DNA of 64,000 nt from Paenarthrobacter nicotinovorans (GTDB taxonomy: Bacteria; Actinomycetota; Actinomycetes; Actinomycetales; Micrococcaceae). Shown piece by piece: positions 37,635 through 47,009 of the stretch. Numbering within the stretch: position 1 is the first letter of the stretch; every line of letters begins with the position of its first letter. Made by a program: the position numbers and the translations under genes. The notes beneath the pieces are model-generated. The model was not told where the DNA came from, ran no database searches, and was given only the letters and a program-made list of their open reading frames with translations. The stretch lies in NCBI RefSeq assembly GCF_021919345.1, contig NZ_CP089293.1, positions 4,092,001 through 4,156,000 of the forward strand, read 5' to 3'.

Positions 37635-37825
37635 TCCCCGCTCTGTATTGGACCTGAGAGATTCCGCAGGAATGGTTGCCTGCTTGCACCGTCGGTGAGC
37701 CCGGTTACCCGAACTGCTTTCCAGAGTTGCCTAACCGCGGCGGTACATGGGCCTGAGAGATTCCTGGGGAGGATTTGCTCCTACGGCGCCTGACTGGATG
37801 TACCGGCAGGACTCTCCCGCCGCAG
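37635..37825 (-). ncRNA. Tandem glycine riboswitch
   Basis: The reverse strand carries two aptamers in the known glycine riboswitch order. The first starts with GCGGGAGAGTCCTG and ends with GGAATCTCTCAGGCCC; the second holds GCAACTCTGGA-type and GGAATCTCTCAGGTCC parts. The GGAATCTCTCAGG core occurs twice. It ends about 50 bases before the gcvP start. In the family glycine binding turns expression on; that is applied here by analogy. Confidence 0.93.
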
Positions 37826-37837
37826 ATCAAAAGCGTT

Positions 37838-37855
37838 GTGTCACGCGAGTGACAC
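37838..37855. promoter_or_regulatory. Palindrome in the gcv promoter region
   Basis: Perfect 7-base arms GTGTCAC / GTGACAC around GCGA, just downstream of the predicted -10 box and before the riboswitch. Extended by GCG/CGC bases outside the arms. Operator role inferred. Confidence 0.55.
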
Positions 37856-37862
37856 GCTTCAC

Positions 37863-37892
37863 ACCATAGCGTGGGGTTTCGCAAAAGTGCAA
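37863..37892 (-). promoter_or_regulatory. Predicted sigma70-type promoter of the gcv operon
   Basis: On the reverse strand TTGCAC at 37887-37892 and TATGGT at 37863-37868 are separated by 18 bases. The start site would fall near 37855, within or at the edge of the palindrome and about 30 bases before the riboswitch. Confidence 0.55.
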
Positions 37893-37903
37893 GCAAGCGG
37901 CCC

Positions 37904-39397
37904 CTACCCGTGCATGGCCTCGTGGATCTGAAGGGCGAACCAGAGCTGGGCCACCGTGGAGGTTTCACCCATGTCCAGGCCCGTCAGCTCACCGATTTTC
38001 CGGATCCGGTAGATGATGGTTTGCCGGTGCGTGAACAGGGTTGCCGCCGTCTTTTGCCAGGACCGCTGCGAGTCCAAATACGTCCGCAACGTGACAATGA
38101 GATCGCCTTCCTGGCTCTGCTCGTAGTCGAAAACCGGACCCAACAACCGCCGGACCAGAGCCGTTCCCTCCTCAACCCCGGTCAGGCCCAACCAGGACGG
38201 GCCCTGGGCATAACGGGCCAAACCCAGCTTGTTGGCCCGGGCCGAACCGAGCGCCCAGAGGGATTCCTGCAACGCGCGTTGGATATTCGCAACGGCTGCC
38301 GGCGCACTTATCCCGATCGCGGCATCCACACCGGCGCAATGGACCAGAACTTCTTCTGCCGTGTCCGCCGGGACCACCACATGGAACCTGTTGTTCCGCT
38401 TCAACGACGCCGACGCAACCCCGTGCCGCCACAGTTCGATGTGGACGTTCGCCAGCCGGTCGCCGTCGTCGGCTGAGATCGAGGCGACCACGAAGCCCTG
38501 TGCCGGAACCTCGAAAGCTGCCAGCCTGCTTTCCATGTCCGCCGTGCCGAGCCTGCCGTCGAAGGCCTGGAGCAGGAACTCGCCGGCCAGGCGGTGGCGG
38601 CCTTCCAAAGATAGGACGATGCGCGAAAGCTGCAGTCCCAGCACGGTTGCGGCGTGCAGGAGCACGACGGCGTCCGGGTGCGGTTCGCTGTTGGGCAGCA
38701 CCACCAAAAGCGCATTCGCGTGGGTGGGGATATCCATGGTCAGGACGTGCCTGCCCCGAACACGGTGCCACTGGAAGTTCTTCCCGGCAGGGGTCACCTG
38801 CCCCGACGACGGCGCCCAGGCATCAGCGAGGAACTCCGGGAGTGCCTTCCCATCGGGGTGCCAGGGATGGAGGCAGCGGCGATCCACGACGAACAGGTCC
38901 GCGTCCAACTCGGTCGCCAGCCGCTGTACGAGGCTCTGCCAATGGTCCTCGGAGGCACCTGCGGTGCGGAGCAGATCATAGACGCGCGCCGTCTGCCGGA
39001 GCCGACGGGACTCTTCGAGCAGCGAGGACTCCGCAACCGACCTGGCGATCGCGATGAACGGCAACGGATACGGAATGTTGACCAGGGGCAAGGGGAGCCG
39101 ATCGCACGCCGCCAGGAATTCCGCGGTCAGGGTCGGCGCGTGCATCTTCTCTCCGATGGCCAGGGCGCTGGCACCGCTGTCCATCAGGGCCTCCGCGAGC
39201 GCCACTTGCCCGTCAGCGTCCGCCGGGATGGAGAGGCCGTTGGTCATCATGAGTTCGCCGCCCGTGACCCACTCCCAGAGCCGGGGCAGGTCCGAGGTGT
39301 GAGCCCACGTGATGCGGTTATCCATTCCTGCCGAGCCGGCCAGGATTGTCAGGCCCAGCTGCGGTTCGGCGACGAGTTCAGCGACGGTGATTGCCAT
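37904..39397 (-). CDS. PucR-family transcriptional regulator
   Basis: A 497-residue regulator. The N-terminal PucR domain (about residues 1-125, with ITWAHTSDLPRLWEWVTGGELMMTNG) is followed by a middle GGDEF-like CdaR region and a C-terminal HTH_30 (TLRTYLDSQRSWQKTAATLFTHRQTIIYRIRKI). The ATG at 39397 has GGGAGG 7 bases upstream. Relatives sense nitrogen compounds such as purines or amino acids. It is divergent from the permease/agmatinase pair, its likely target. Confidence 0.88.
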   Translation of the reverse strand: MAITVAELVAEPQLGLTILAGSAGMDNRITWAHTSDLPRLWEWVTGGELMMTNGLSIPADADGQVALAEALMDSGASALAIGEKMHAPTLTAEFLAACDRLPLPLVNIPYPLPFIAIARSVAESSLLEESRRLRQTARVYDLLRTAGASEDHWQSLVQRLATELDADLFVVDRRCLHPWHPDGKALPEFLADAWAPSSGQVTPAGKNFQWHRVRGRHVLTMDIPTHANALLVVLPNSEPHPDAVVLLHAATVLGLQLSRIVLSLEGRHRLAGEFLLQAFDGRLGTADMESRLAAFEVPAQGFVVASISADDGDRLANVHIELWRHGVASASLKRNNRFHVVVPADTAEEVLVHCAGVDAAIGISAPAAVANIQRALQESLWALGSARANKLGLARYAQGPSWLGLTGVEEGTALVRRLLGPVFDYEQSQEGDLIVTLRTYLDSQRSWQKTAATLFTHRQTIIYRIRKIGELTGLDMGETSTVAQLWFALQIHEAMHG

Positions 39398-39443
39398 GCC
39401 TTGGCCTCCCGGGGTGTGCCGGATGGTCGCCAGCACCGTTTAG

Positions 39444-39472
39444 ACAAATGTATATGCAACTTAATCATTTGT
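39444..39472. promoter_or_regulatory. Wide inverted repeat between pucR and MFS genes
   Basis: ACAAATG at 39444-39450 and CATTTGT at 39466-39472 are perfect arms 15 bases apart, in an AT-rich part of the divergent promoter region. Possibly the PucR-type operator. Confidence 0.5.
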
Positions 39473-39484
39473 AGTCGATCTACA
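39470..39484. promoter_or_regulatory. Second dyad, TGTAG-N5-CTACA
   Basis: A compact 15-base inverted repeat abutting the wide one, 83 bases before the permease start. May be a second regulator contact. Confidence 0.4.
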
Positions 39485-39566
39485 GATAGTCGGAGTGACG
39501 CCGGTCACCCAAGAATTGAATGACTACTTCCCCGCTCCCCAAGAGCACTCACGAGAGAGGGTTGCA

Positions 39567-40949
39567 ATGAGCGCAACAAGCAACCTCATTGACGATGCCC
39601 CACTGACCGCGTTCCACAAAAAGCTGACGTTCTTCGCCTCCGGCGGTCCGTTCATCGATGGCTACGCGTTGTCGATCATCGGCATCGCCCTGATCACAAT
39701 GACCCCCGGACTGCAGCTGAGTACCGGGGAAATTGGACTGATCGGTGCCGCCAGCCTGGTAGGCATCTTCTTCGGCGGCGCCGTCTTCGGGTGGCTCACG
39801 GACAAGATCGGCCGCCACAAAATGTATATTGCCGACCTCATAGCACTGGCCGTCTTCTCGCTGCTGAACGGCTTTGCCACTGAGGTCTGGCAAGTAGTCC
39901 TGTGCAGGTTCTTCCTGGGGATGGCCATCGGCGCCGACTACCCCATCGCCACGTCGCTCCTGGCAGAGTTCCTGCCCAAGAAGCACCGCGGCCGCCTGCT
40001 TGGGGCCACCTTTGTGGTCTGGGCTGTTGGCGCAGCGGTCGCCTACGCCGTCGGATTCCTGCTCCGCGACATGGGGCCGGACGCTTGGCGCTGGATGGTC
40101 GCCAGCCCGGCGATCTTCGCCATCATCACCCTGCTGTGCCGGCTCGGGACACCTGAGTCGCCACGCTGGCTGCTGTCACGTGGTCGCCGTGAGGAGGCTG
40201 ATGCAGTCATCAAGAAGGTCTACGGACAGCAGTATGGGCTGGCTGATATCGCTTCCGACAGCGAGGGACCGGCGAAGCAAGGCAGGCTCCTGGACATTTT
40301 CCGGGGCCAGTTCTGGAAGCGGACGTTGTTTGTTTCCATTTTCTGGACAGCCCAGGTGATCCCACTCTTTGCTGTGTACACCTTCGCCCCTGACCTTCTG
40401 GCATCCTTCGGAATGCACGGAGACGCCAACCTCTACGGAGGATCGTTCTTGATTTCCATGTTGTTTGTTGTCGGTGGCATCCCCGGACTGTGGCTGGTGG
40501 AAAGAATCGGCCGACGCCGGCTGCTTCTCTGGAGCTTCGGGGTCATCGTGGTGGCCTTGGCCATCCCGGCTTTCATTCCCGACGTCCAGGCCGCGCCGTT
40601 GTTCATCGCCTTGGCCGTATTCGCTTTGGCTTCCGGCGCCTCCAGCTTCCTCGAAGTCGTCTACCCCAACGAACTTTTTCCCACCGAAGTGCGGGCAACG
40701 GCAGTGGGTTTTGGTACCGCCATCAGCCGCATCGGATCTGCCGCCAGCACTTACCTGATGCCCATCGCAATAGTGAGCTTCGGCGCCGCCGGTTCCCTGC
40801 TCATCGGCGCCGTGATCTCCCTGGTCGGTTTGGTGGCGACCTTCCTGCTCGCGCCGGAAACGGCCAACAAATCCCTTTCAGAACTCACCTCCCGTAAGAA
40901 TCCGGGCACCCCGGAGCCGAATAAAGTAACCGAAGGATCCCTGTCATGA
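39567..40949 (+). CDS. MFS metabolite:H+ symporter
   Basis: A 460-residue permease with 12 predicted helices. The N-terminus has a soluble start, then FIDGYALSIIGIAL; loop 2-3 reads GWLTDKIGRHKM, and the PESPRWL motif in the central loop is the sugar-porter/metabolite-symporter type. The ATG at 39567 has AGAGAGG 6 bases upstream. It overlaps the ureohydrolase gene by 4 bases (ATGA), so it probably imports that enzyme's substrate, such as agmatine, guanidinobutyrate or a related guanidino compound. That substrate is inferred. Confidence 0.87.
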   Translation: MSATSNLIDDAPLTAFHKKLTFFASGGPFIDGYALSIIGIALITMTPGLQLSTGEIGLIGAASLVGIFFGGAVFGWLTDKIGRHKMYIADLIALAVFSLLNGFATEVWQVVLCRFFLGMAIGADYPIATSLLAEFLPKKHRGRLLGATFVVWAVGAAVAYAVGFLLRDMGPDAWRWMVASPAIFAIITLLCRLGTPESPRWLLSRGRREEADAVIKKVYGQQYGLADIASDSEGPAKQGRLLDIFRGQFWKRTLFVSIFWTAQVIPLFAVYTFAPDLLASFGMHGDANLYGGSFLISMLFVVGGIPGLWLVERIGRRRLLLWSFGVIVVALAIPAFIPDVQAAPLFIALAVFALASGASSFLEVVYPNELFPTEVRATAVGFGTAISRIGSAASTYLMPIAIVSFGAAGSLLIGAVISLVGLVATFLLAPETANKSLSELTSRKNPGTPEPNKVTEGSLS

Positions 40950-41941
40950 CCACTCACCAGCCCGTCGGACCAGTCGATGCCACCAAGGTTCCCCGCTTCG
41001 CAGGATTGGGTACCTTTGCCCGTCTGCCGCAGATTGACCGCGTCCCCGACTACGACATTGCCATTGTCGGCGTACCGTTCGACGGCGGTACCTCCTACCG
41101 CCCAGGGGCCCGGTTTGGTCCGGCCGCAGTCCGCGAAGCCTCCCGCCTCCTGCGCCCTGGTTACCACCCGGAGCTCGATGTGGAGCCAGTCAACGAAGTC
41201 CAGGTCGTGGATGCAGGGGATATCGCCTGCACTCCTTATGACATCGCCCGTGCCATCCGCGAGATCGAGGAGCAAGCCCGTCCGCTGATCAGCCAGGACA
41301 GGAAACTCATCTCCATCGGCGGCGACCACACCATCGCGCTCCCCATGTTGCAGGCGCTCAACAAAGTGCACGGACCAGTGGCGCTACTCCATTTCGATGC
41401 CCACCTGGACACCTGGGACACGTACTTCGACCAGCCGGTCACGCACGGAACAATCTTCCGGAGGGCGTTCGAGGAGGGCTTGCTGTTGGAAGACAAGTCG
41501 ATGCATGTGGGTATCCGTGGTCCTGTGTATGACCGCAACGACTTCCTGCGCGACCACGAGTTCGGTTTCCAAATCATTCGCTGCTCGGACCTGGATGTCA
41601 TAGGCGTCCCGGCGGCGATCGACCAGGTCAGGCAGCGGTTGGGCGACACCCCCGTCTACGTTTCCATCGACATCGACGTCCTGGACCCGTCCTACGCACC
41701 CGGCACCGGCACCCCGGAGATGGGTGGTCTGCATTCCCGGGAGCTCCTGGCACTGCTCCGCGGACTCAACGGCATCAACATCGTGGGCGCCGACGTCGTA
41801 GAAGTGGCACCGGCGTATGACCATGCCGACATCACCAGTGTTGCCGCAGCAACTGTGGTGTTTGACCTCTTGGCCCTGATGGTCAACCGGGGAAAGGGCG
41901 CCAGCGTGTCAGGCTTCGAACTCGAAGAAGCTACAGCCTGA
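40946..41941 (+). CDS. speB: Agmatinase-family ureohydrolase
   Basis: A 331-residue binuclear manganese hydrolase that releases urea from a guanidino compound. All metal ligands are present: GGDHTIALP (His), HFDAHLDTWD (Asp, His, Asp) and SIDIDVLDPSYAPGTG (two Asp). Agmatinase, guanidinobutyrase and guanidinopropionase all share these motifs, so the substrate is not fixed; the symbol is the family name. The length is at the long end for SpeB. It is coupled to the permease and divergent from PucR. Confidence 0.88.
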   Translation: MTTHQPVGPVDATKVPRFAGLGTFARLPQIDRVPDYDIAIVGVPFDGGTSYRPGARFGPAAVREASRLLRPGYHPELDVEPVNEVQVVDAGDIACTPYDIARAIREIEEQARPLISQDRKLISIGGDHTIALPMLQALNKVHGPVALLHFDAHLDTWDTYFDQPVTHGTIFRRAFEEGLLLEDKSMHVGIRGPVYDRNDFLRDHEFGFQIIRCSDLDVIGVPAAIDQVRQRLGDTPVYVSIDIDVLDPSYAPGTGTPEMGGLHSRELLALLRGLNGINIVGADVVEVAPAYDHADITSVAAATVVFDLLALMVNRGKGASVSGFELEEATA

Positions 41942-41967
41942 TCCTCAGGGGCGCCGTCCCGCACTGA

Positions 41968-42005
41968 GTGGGGTCAAGTTTCCTCCCTGGTCACTTGACC
42001 CCCAC
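41968..42005. terminator. Inverted repeat after the ureohydrolase gene
   Basis: GTGGGGTCAAGT and ACTTGACC(C)CCAC pair over 12 bases with a single bulge and a 13-base loop, 26 bases after the stop. It separates this unit from mscL. Confidence 0.65.
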
Positions 42006-42072
42006 TGGAAACACCGGAATGGTAGTTTGATTCCTGCTGAGGCAGACAACGCACCCAACCGGAGGACCATCC

Positions 42073-42519
42073 ATGTTTAAGGGTTTCAAGGACTTCATAC
42101 TTCGCGGAAACGTGATCGAACTGGCTATCGCTGTCGTTATCGGCAGTGCATTCACCGCACTCGTCGGAGCTTTCACCAACCACATCATCAACCCGGTGAT
42201 TGCCGCCGCCGGCGGCATGAACGCCGAAGGCCTGGGCTTCAAGATCTGGGAAAACAACCCCGCCACCTTTGTTGATTTCGGCGCCGTGCTCACCGCACTC
42301 GTGACCTTTGTGATCACCGCAGCCGTGGTCTACTTCATCTTCGTGGCACCCATGAACAAGATCAACTCACTGGTCAAGGACCGCCTCTCCACCGAGGAGC
42401 CCGAGGAAGAGCCGCTTCCGGCCGACACCGCGCTGCTTGCCGAGATCCGCGACCTCTTGAAGGATGCACCCGCCGCCCGCGGAAATGCCCGGGACTTGGA
42501 CGACGACTCCATCCGCTAG
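42073..42519 (+). CDS. mscL: Large-conductance mechanosensitive channel
   Basis: A 148-residue channel that opens under membrane tension to release solutes on hypo-osmotic shock. The N-terminal amphipathic MFKGFKDFILRGNVIELA, first helix AVVIGSAFTALVGAF and second helix (about residues 72-95) are standard. The acidic C-terminal bundle LAEIRDLLKD is present. CGGAGGA lies 6 bases before the ATG. It stands alone between two terminator-like hairpins. Confidence 0.94.
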   Translation: MFKGFKDFILRGNVIELAIAVVIGSAFTALVGAFTNHIINPVIAAAGGMNAEGLGFKIWENNPATFVDFGAVLTALVTFVITAAVVYFIFVAPMNKINSLVKDRLSTEEPEEEPLPADTALLAEIRDLLKDAPAARGNARDLDDDSIR

Positions 42520-42572
42520 GACAGCCCGCCGCACATCCCTGTTGTTGCGGTCTTTCACGTTTGGCCACGTAG

Positions 42573-42605
42573 AGCCCGGTACTACCCCTGAGGGAGTGCC
42601 GGGCT
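42573..42605 (+). terminator. Rho-independent terminator after mscL
   Basis: Arms AGCCCGGTACT / AGTGCCGGGCT (10 of 11 pairs) with an 11-base loop, followed by TTACTTTTG. It lies 54 bases after the mscL stop and has the best T-run among the hairpins here. Confidence 0.8.
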
Positions 42606-42727
42606 TTACTTTTGTCCGCCCCGATACATGGGCCACTCACCGGGCAGGAACAGCCGGCTACCCGGAAGTAGCCGGAACGTGACGCACCAGCAACGGGTTC
42701 GAAACAGGCGCGGGGCAGCATGAAACC

Positions 42728-43603
42728 ATGAAGCGCAACCCGAGGACCCCCGTTACCGCGGACCTGCTGTGCGATGTCTGCGGCCAACTGCCCGAACCGC
42801 CCAAGGCCAGGCTGACCCTGGCCAACATCGCGGTCATGCTTCCCATTGAACTTCTGGTCCATGCAGCGGTGGTGGAAACCCATCTTCCCTACCTGGCCAA
42901 GGTCCTGCTGCTCACCGTGACCGCGACCGTCCTGGTGATCTGGGTTGCCGAGCCCTCCGCCGCGAAGGTCCTCAGGCGCTGGTTGCACGCCCCGGCACTC
43001 CGCCACCGGCACAAGCTGAACATGGCGCCTGCCCTGTGGCGGGCGCGGACCCTCGTGCTGGACCAACCCGGATCCCTGCAGAGGATCACCCAGTCACTCG
43101 CCCGTCTGGAGACCAACATCCTGAGCATCCACGTTCATCCGATGGACGGCGCCGGGCCTGACGGCAGCGTCATGGACGAGTTCGTCCTCTCCGCCCCGGG
43201 CGAGGTCACCGAGGTTGAACTGCTGAAGGCATTGGACGACGGCGGCGGGCGTGGGTCCCAGGTCTGGCCGACCACCGCGCTGGCCATGGCCGACGGACAA
43301 ACCAGGGCCCTGAGCCTGGCCGCCCGGGTCGCCGGAAATCCTGCTGAGCTCCCACACGCCTTGGCTGAGCTGCTGTCCGCAAAAGTAGTGCCCAACAGTC
43401 CGGAACGTCGGCCACCCGGGGCCGCGACCGCCGTCGTGGGTTCCACGGATGTGCTGAAGGTTCCCACCGCCTGGCATGGTCCACTCCTGTTCTCCCGCCC
43501 GGGCGAGCCGTTCACTCCGGCCGAATCCGCGAGGGCCCATCGCTTGGCTGAACTGGCCGAAATCCTGGCTTACGGCCCTGCCCCCACCCCGGCGAGGGAC
43601 TGA
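42728..43603 (+). CDS. Membrane protein with ACT domain
   Basis: A 291-residue protein. Two hydrophobic helices near residues 32-47 and 57-77 are followed by a basic linker and an ACT-like domain starting near residue 108 (LVLDQPGSLQRITQSLARLETNILSI), the usual ligand-binding beta-alpha-beta pattern. A second such half may follow. ACT domains normally bind amino acids in soluble enzymes, so the membrane anchor is unusual. No catalytic domain is seen. The ribosome site is weak. Confidence 0.7.
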   Translation: MKRNPRTPVTADLLCDVCGQLPEPPKARLTLANIAVMLPIELLVHAAVVETHLPYLAKVLLLTVTATVLVIWVAEPSAAKVLRRWLHAPALRHRHKLNMAPALWRARTLVLDQPGSLQRITQSLARLETNILSIHVHPMDGAGPDGSVMDEFVLSAPGEVTEVELLKALDDGGGRGSQVWPTTALAMADGQTRALSLAARVAGNPAELPHALAELLSAKVVPNSPERRPPGAATAVVGSTDVLKVPTAWHGPLLFSRPGEPFTPAESARAHRLAELAEILAYGPAPTPARD

Positions 43604-43703
43604 CGGTATCCCGGTCGCCTGCAGGATTCGTGTCGTGAGGCACTCCTGGACTTCCAACGTGCGAATATTTGTCCACCATTCGCATCTTTCCCATGGGGGA
43701 CCT

Positions 43704-44318
43704 TTGTCTGAAAACACTCACTCCGGCACGCCCGAAACTGCCGGGAACAACACCAACACACCCGAACCGCAGTACGGCGTACGGCTTCCCGAAGGGACCG
43801 GCCCGGACGTTCCGGCATGGCACCCGGAAGCCCAACACATCCAAGCAATCTACGGCCAACCCATCTCTGTTACTCCCCGCGAAGACGTGGGACGCGGAGC
43901 CCTGTTTGCACTGGCTGCCCTGCCCATCGGCGTTATCTTGTGGATGGCCATATGGAGCCTCGGGTGGATGTCCTCCCTGGTGACATTTGCCGCCGCCGTC
44001 ATGGCCGCTAAATTCTACGTAGCTGGCGCGGGAGCCCTGAGCCGAAAAGGCGTGTGGATCGTCGTCGGCGTAACTGTGGTGACGGCACTGTCGTCATTCG
44101 TCGGTGGCGTGTGGCTCGACGCTGTCCAGTTCCTCGGCCGCGAGCCCCTGGCCATGGTCATGAATTCCGAACCTTGGGCCCTGATGGCCAACAACCTCGC
44201 ATACAACCCGGAGTTCATCAGCGGATACATGAAGGACTTCCTGCTCGCGCTGCTCTTCGGTGCCCTTGGATGCTTCTTCACCCTGCGCCAGATGTTTACC
44301 GCAACCAAGGCCTCCTAG
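43704..44318 (+). CDS. Hypothetical membrane protein
   Basis: A 204-residue protein with a polar N-terminal tail of about 60 residues (rich in Thr, Pro, Asn) followed by four hydrophobic segments, including GALFALAALPIGVILWMAIW and the final LLALLFGALGCFF. I do not recognise the family. The TTG at 43704 is chosen because GGGGGA lies just upstream; the frame extends further into the preceding gene without a good start. It follows the ACT-domain gene by 100 bases, possibly in one unit. Confidence 0.65.
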   Translation: MSENTHSGTPETAGNNTNTPEPQYGVRLPEGTGPDVPAWHPEAQHIQAIYGQPISVTPREDVGRGALFALAALPIGVILWMAIWSLGWMSSLVTFAAAVMAAKFYVAGAGALSRKGVWIVVGVTVVTALSSFVGGVWLDAVQFLGREPLAMVMNSEPWALMANNLAYNPEFISGYMKDFLLALLFGALGCFFTLRQMFTATKAS

Positions 44319-44370
44319 GACGGGCGGCGGCTGATTCCGCTGCGTTCCTTCCCCGTTGCTTCTCCGGCGT

Positions 44371-44398
44371 CACCGCGTTTTTCATTCGACACGCGGTG
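44371..44398. terminator. Hairpin after the membrane protein gene
   Basis: Arms CACCGCGT / ACGCGGTG with a 12-base loop, between convergent genes ending at 44318 and 44458. Likely bidirectional terminator. Confidence 0.5.
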
Positions 44399-44457
44399 TC
44401 CCTTGGGTCTGGCATGGAGCAACCGGGGAGGAACTCGGGGTCGGCCCCCGCGGCGGG

Positions 44458-44805
44458 TTAGTCGCCGTCGATCTTCTCCAGCAGTTTGCCCAGAGCATCA
44501 CGGATGTCGTCGTAGTCGTATTGGCCCGCCCTGCTCTCCGCCGAGATCACTGCACAGCGGTGGACCTTTTTGAAGTCACCGATCGGGAACTTGTAATGTC
44601 CCTTTTGGTCATCCGGATGCTCGTCGTCCACGCCGAGGAACCACTTTGAGTATTCGGCATGTCCGTGTTTGTCCAGGAACGAGTTTTCATCCCCGGTGGA
44701 AGGGGCATGCTCGCTCCAGTCGTCCCTGGTGTCTTTGACGGCCTTGCCATCACGGATCAGGTGCTTCGCGTTCTCGAATGCCTTCTTGTTGAGTTTCACG
44801 GTCAT
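44458..44805 (-). CDS. Conserved small charged hypothetical protein
   Basis: A 115-residue soluble protein, rich in Lys, Asp and Glu, with aromatic residues in the motif HAEYSKWFLGVDDEHPDD. It starts MTVKLNKKAFENAKHL and ends DDIRDALGKLLEKIDGD. The regular spacing of charges suggests a real, conserved gene. I do not recognise a named family. It could be a stress-related small protein, which I cannot support further. Confidence 0.7.
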   Translation of the reverse strand: MTVKLNKKAFENAKHLIRDGKAVKDTRDDWSEHAPSTGDENSFLDKHGHAEYSKWFLGVDDEHPDDQKGHYKFPIGDFKKVHRCAVISAESRAGQYDYDDIRDALGKLLEKIDGD

Positions 44806-44941
44806 GGCTCAACCTCGTTCATGGTGCGATCGGAAAGGACAGGTTACTTCCTATCGTTCACCTTAGGACGCGGACCCCGAGTCGAAAAGACCCCTGCCGC
44901 CAGCAAGCCGGGGCCCGGACCTTGGGGAAGGAAGCGAACCC

Positions 44942-45133
44942 CTATTTGAGAATGCGGACCTTGACGGCCACACCGCGTTCCTTCATCACCAACCGCCGGC
45001 CAATGGGGCCTTTCTGGCGGAGCCACAGGACGCTGCCATCGAACGTCACCGCATCCACGACTCCCTCGTCCACCACTTCCTTGCCGCTCAGGACCTGGAC
45101 AGTTTGACCCACGAGTGATCTCCAGTCGGACAC
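44942..45133 (-). CDS. Small basic hypothetical protein
   Basis: A 63-residue protein starting (M)SDWRSLVGQTVQVL, with beta-strand spacing typical of small SH3-like or KOW-like folds: VDAVTFDGSVLWLRQKG and a C-terminal VKVRILK. The GTG at 45133 is preferred because GGGGG lies 7 bases upstream; an ATG at 45196 would add 21 residues. Function unknown. Confidence 0.55.
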   Translation of the reverse strand: MSDWRSLVGQTVQVLSGKEVVDEGVVDAVTFDGSVLWLRQKGPIGRRLVMKERGVAVKVRILK

Positions 45134-45306
45134 CCGTCTGCCCCCTGATCGATCAAAGCTGACCCCGAACAGCGAATCTTTCGCACCCTGTTTCAACCGA
45201 CGACTCCTCGCGTCCTCTACAAACCCTGTACAGGAGGTGTGCTGCCACGGCTCAGTCCATGACGCGATTCCCGGCCAAATTAATCCATGCCCACAACCTA
45301 ATGACG

Positions 45307-46676
<1,370 letters not shown>

Positions 46677-46680
<4 letters not shown>

Positions 46681-47009
46681 GGGCGGCGCTCCTCAGCCGC
46701 ACCTGCTGCGGCGTCGGCTTTCGACGGCGGCCGCTGCCTTCCCCGGAACATCTCCAGCATCCGGTCCGTCACCACGAAACCGCCCACGAGGTTGGCCGTG
46801 GCCAGGACGACAGCGAGCAGGGCGACCGCCAACACCCAGGGATCGCCTGCTTGGCCCGCCACGATGATGGCCCCCACCAGGATGATGCCGTGAATCGCGT
46901 TCGCCCCCGACATCAGGGGTGTGTGCAGGGTGCTGGAGACTTTGGAAACAACCTCAAAGCCCACGAACACGGCCAGCACAGTGATTGTTAGCAGGCTCAT
47001 GCCGTCCAT
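46677..47009 (-). CDS. NAD(P) transhydrogenase subunit alpha, membrane part
   Basis: A 110-residue protein with three hydrophobic helices, matching the PntA2/PntAB membrane fragment that is fused to the alpha chain in enterobacteria but split here. TPLMSGANAIHGIILVGA is the conserved helix pair. It overlaps pntA1 by one base and pntB by 4 bases, which fixes equal expression of the three chains. Confidence 0.93.
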
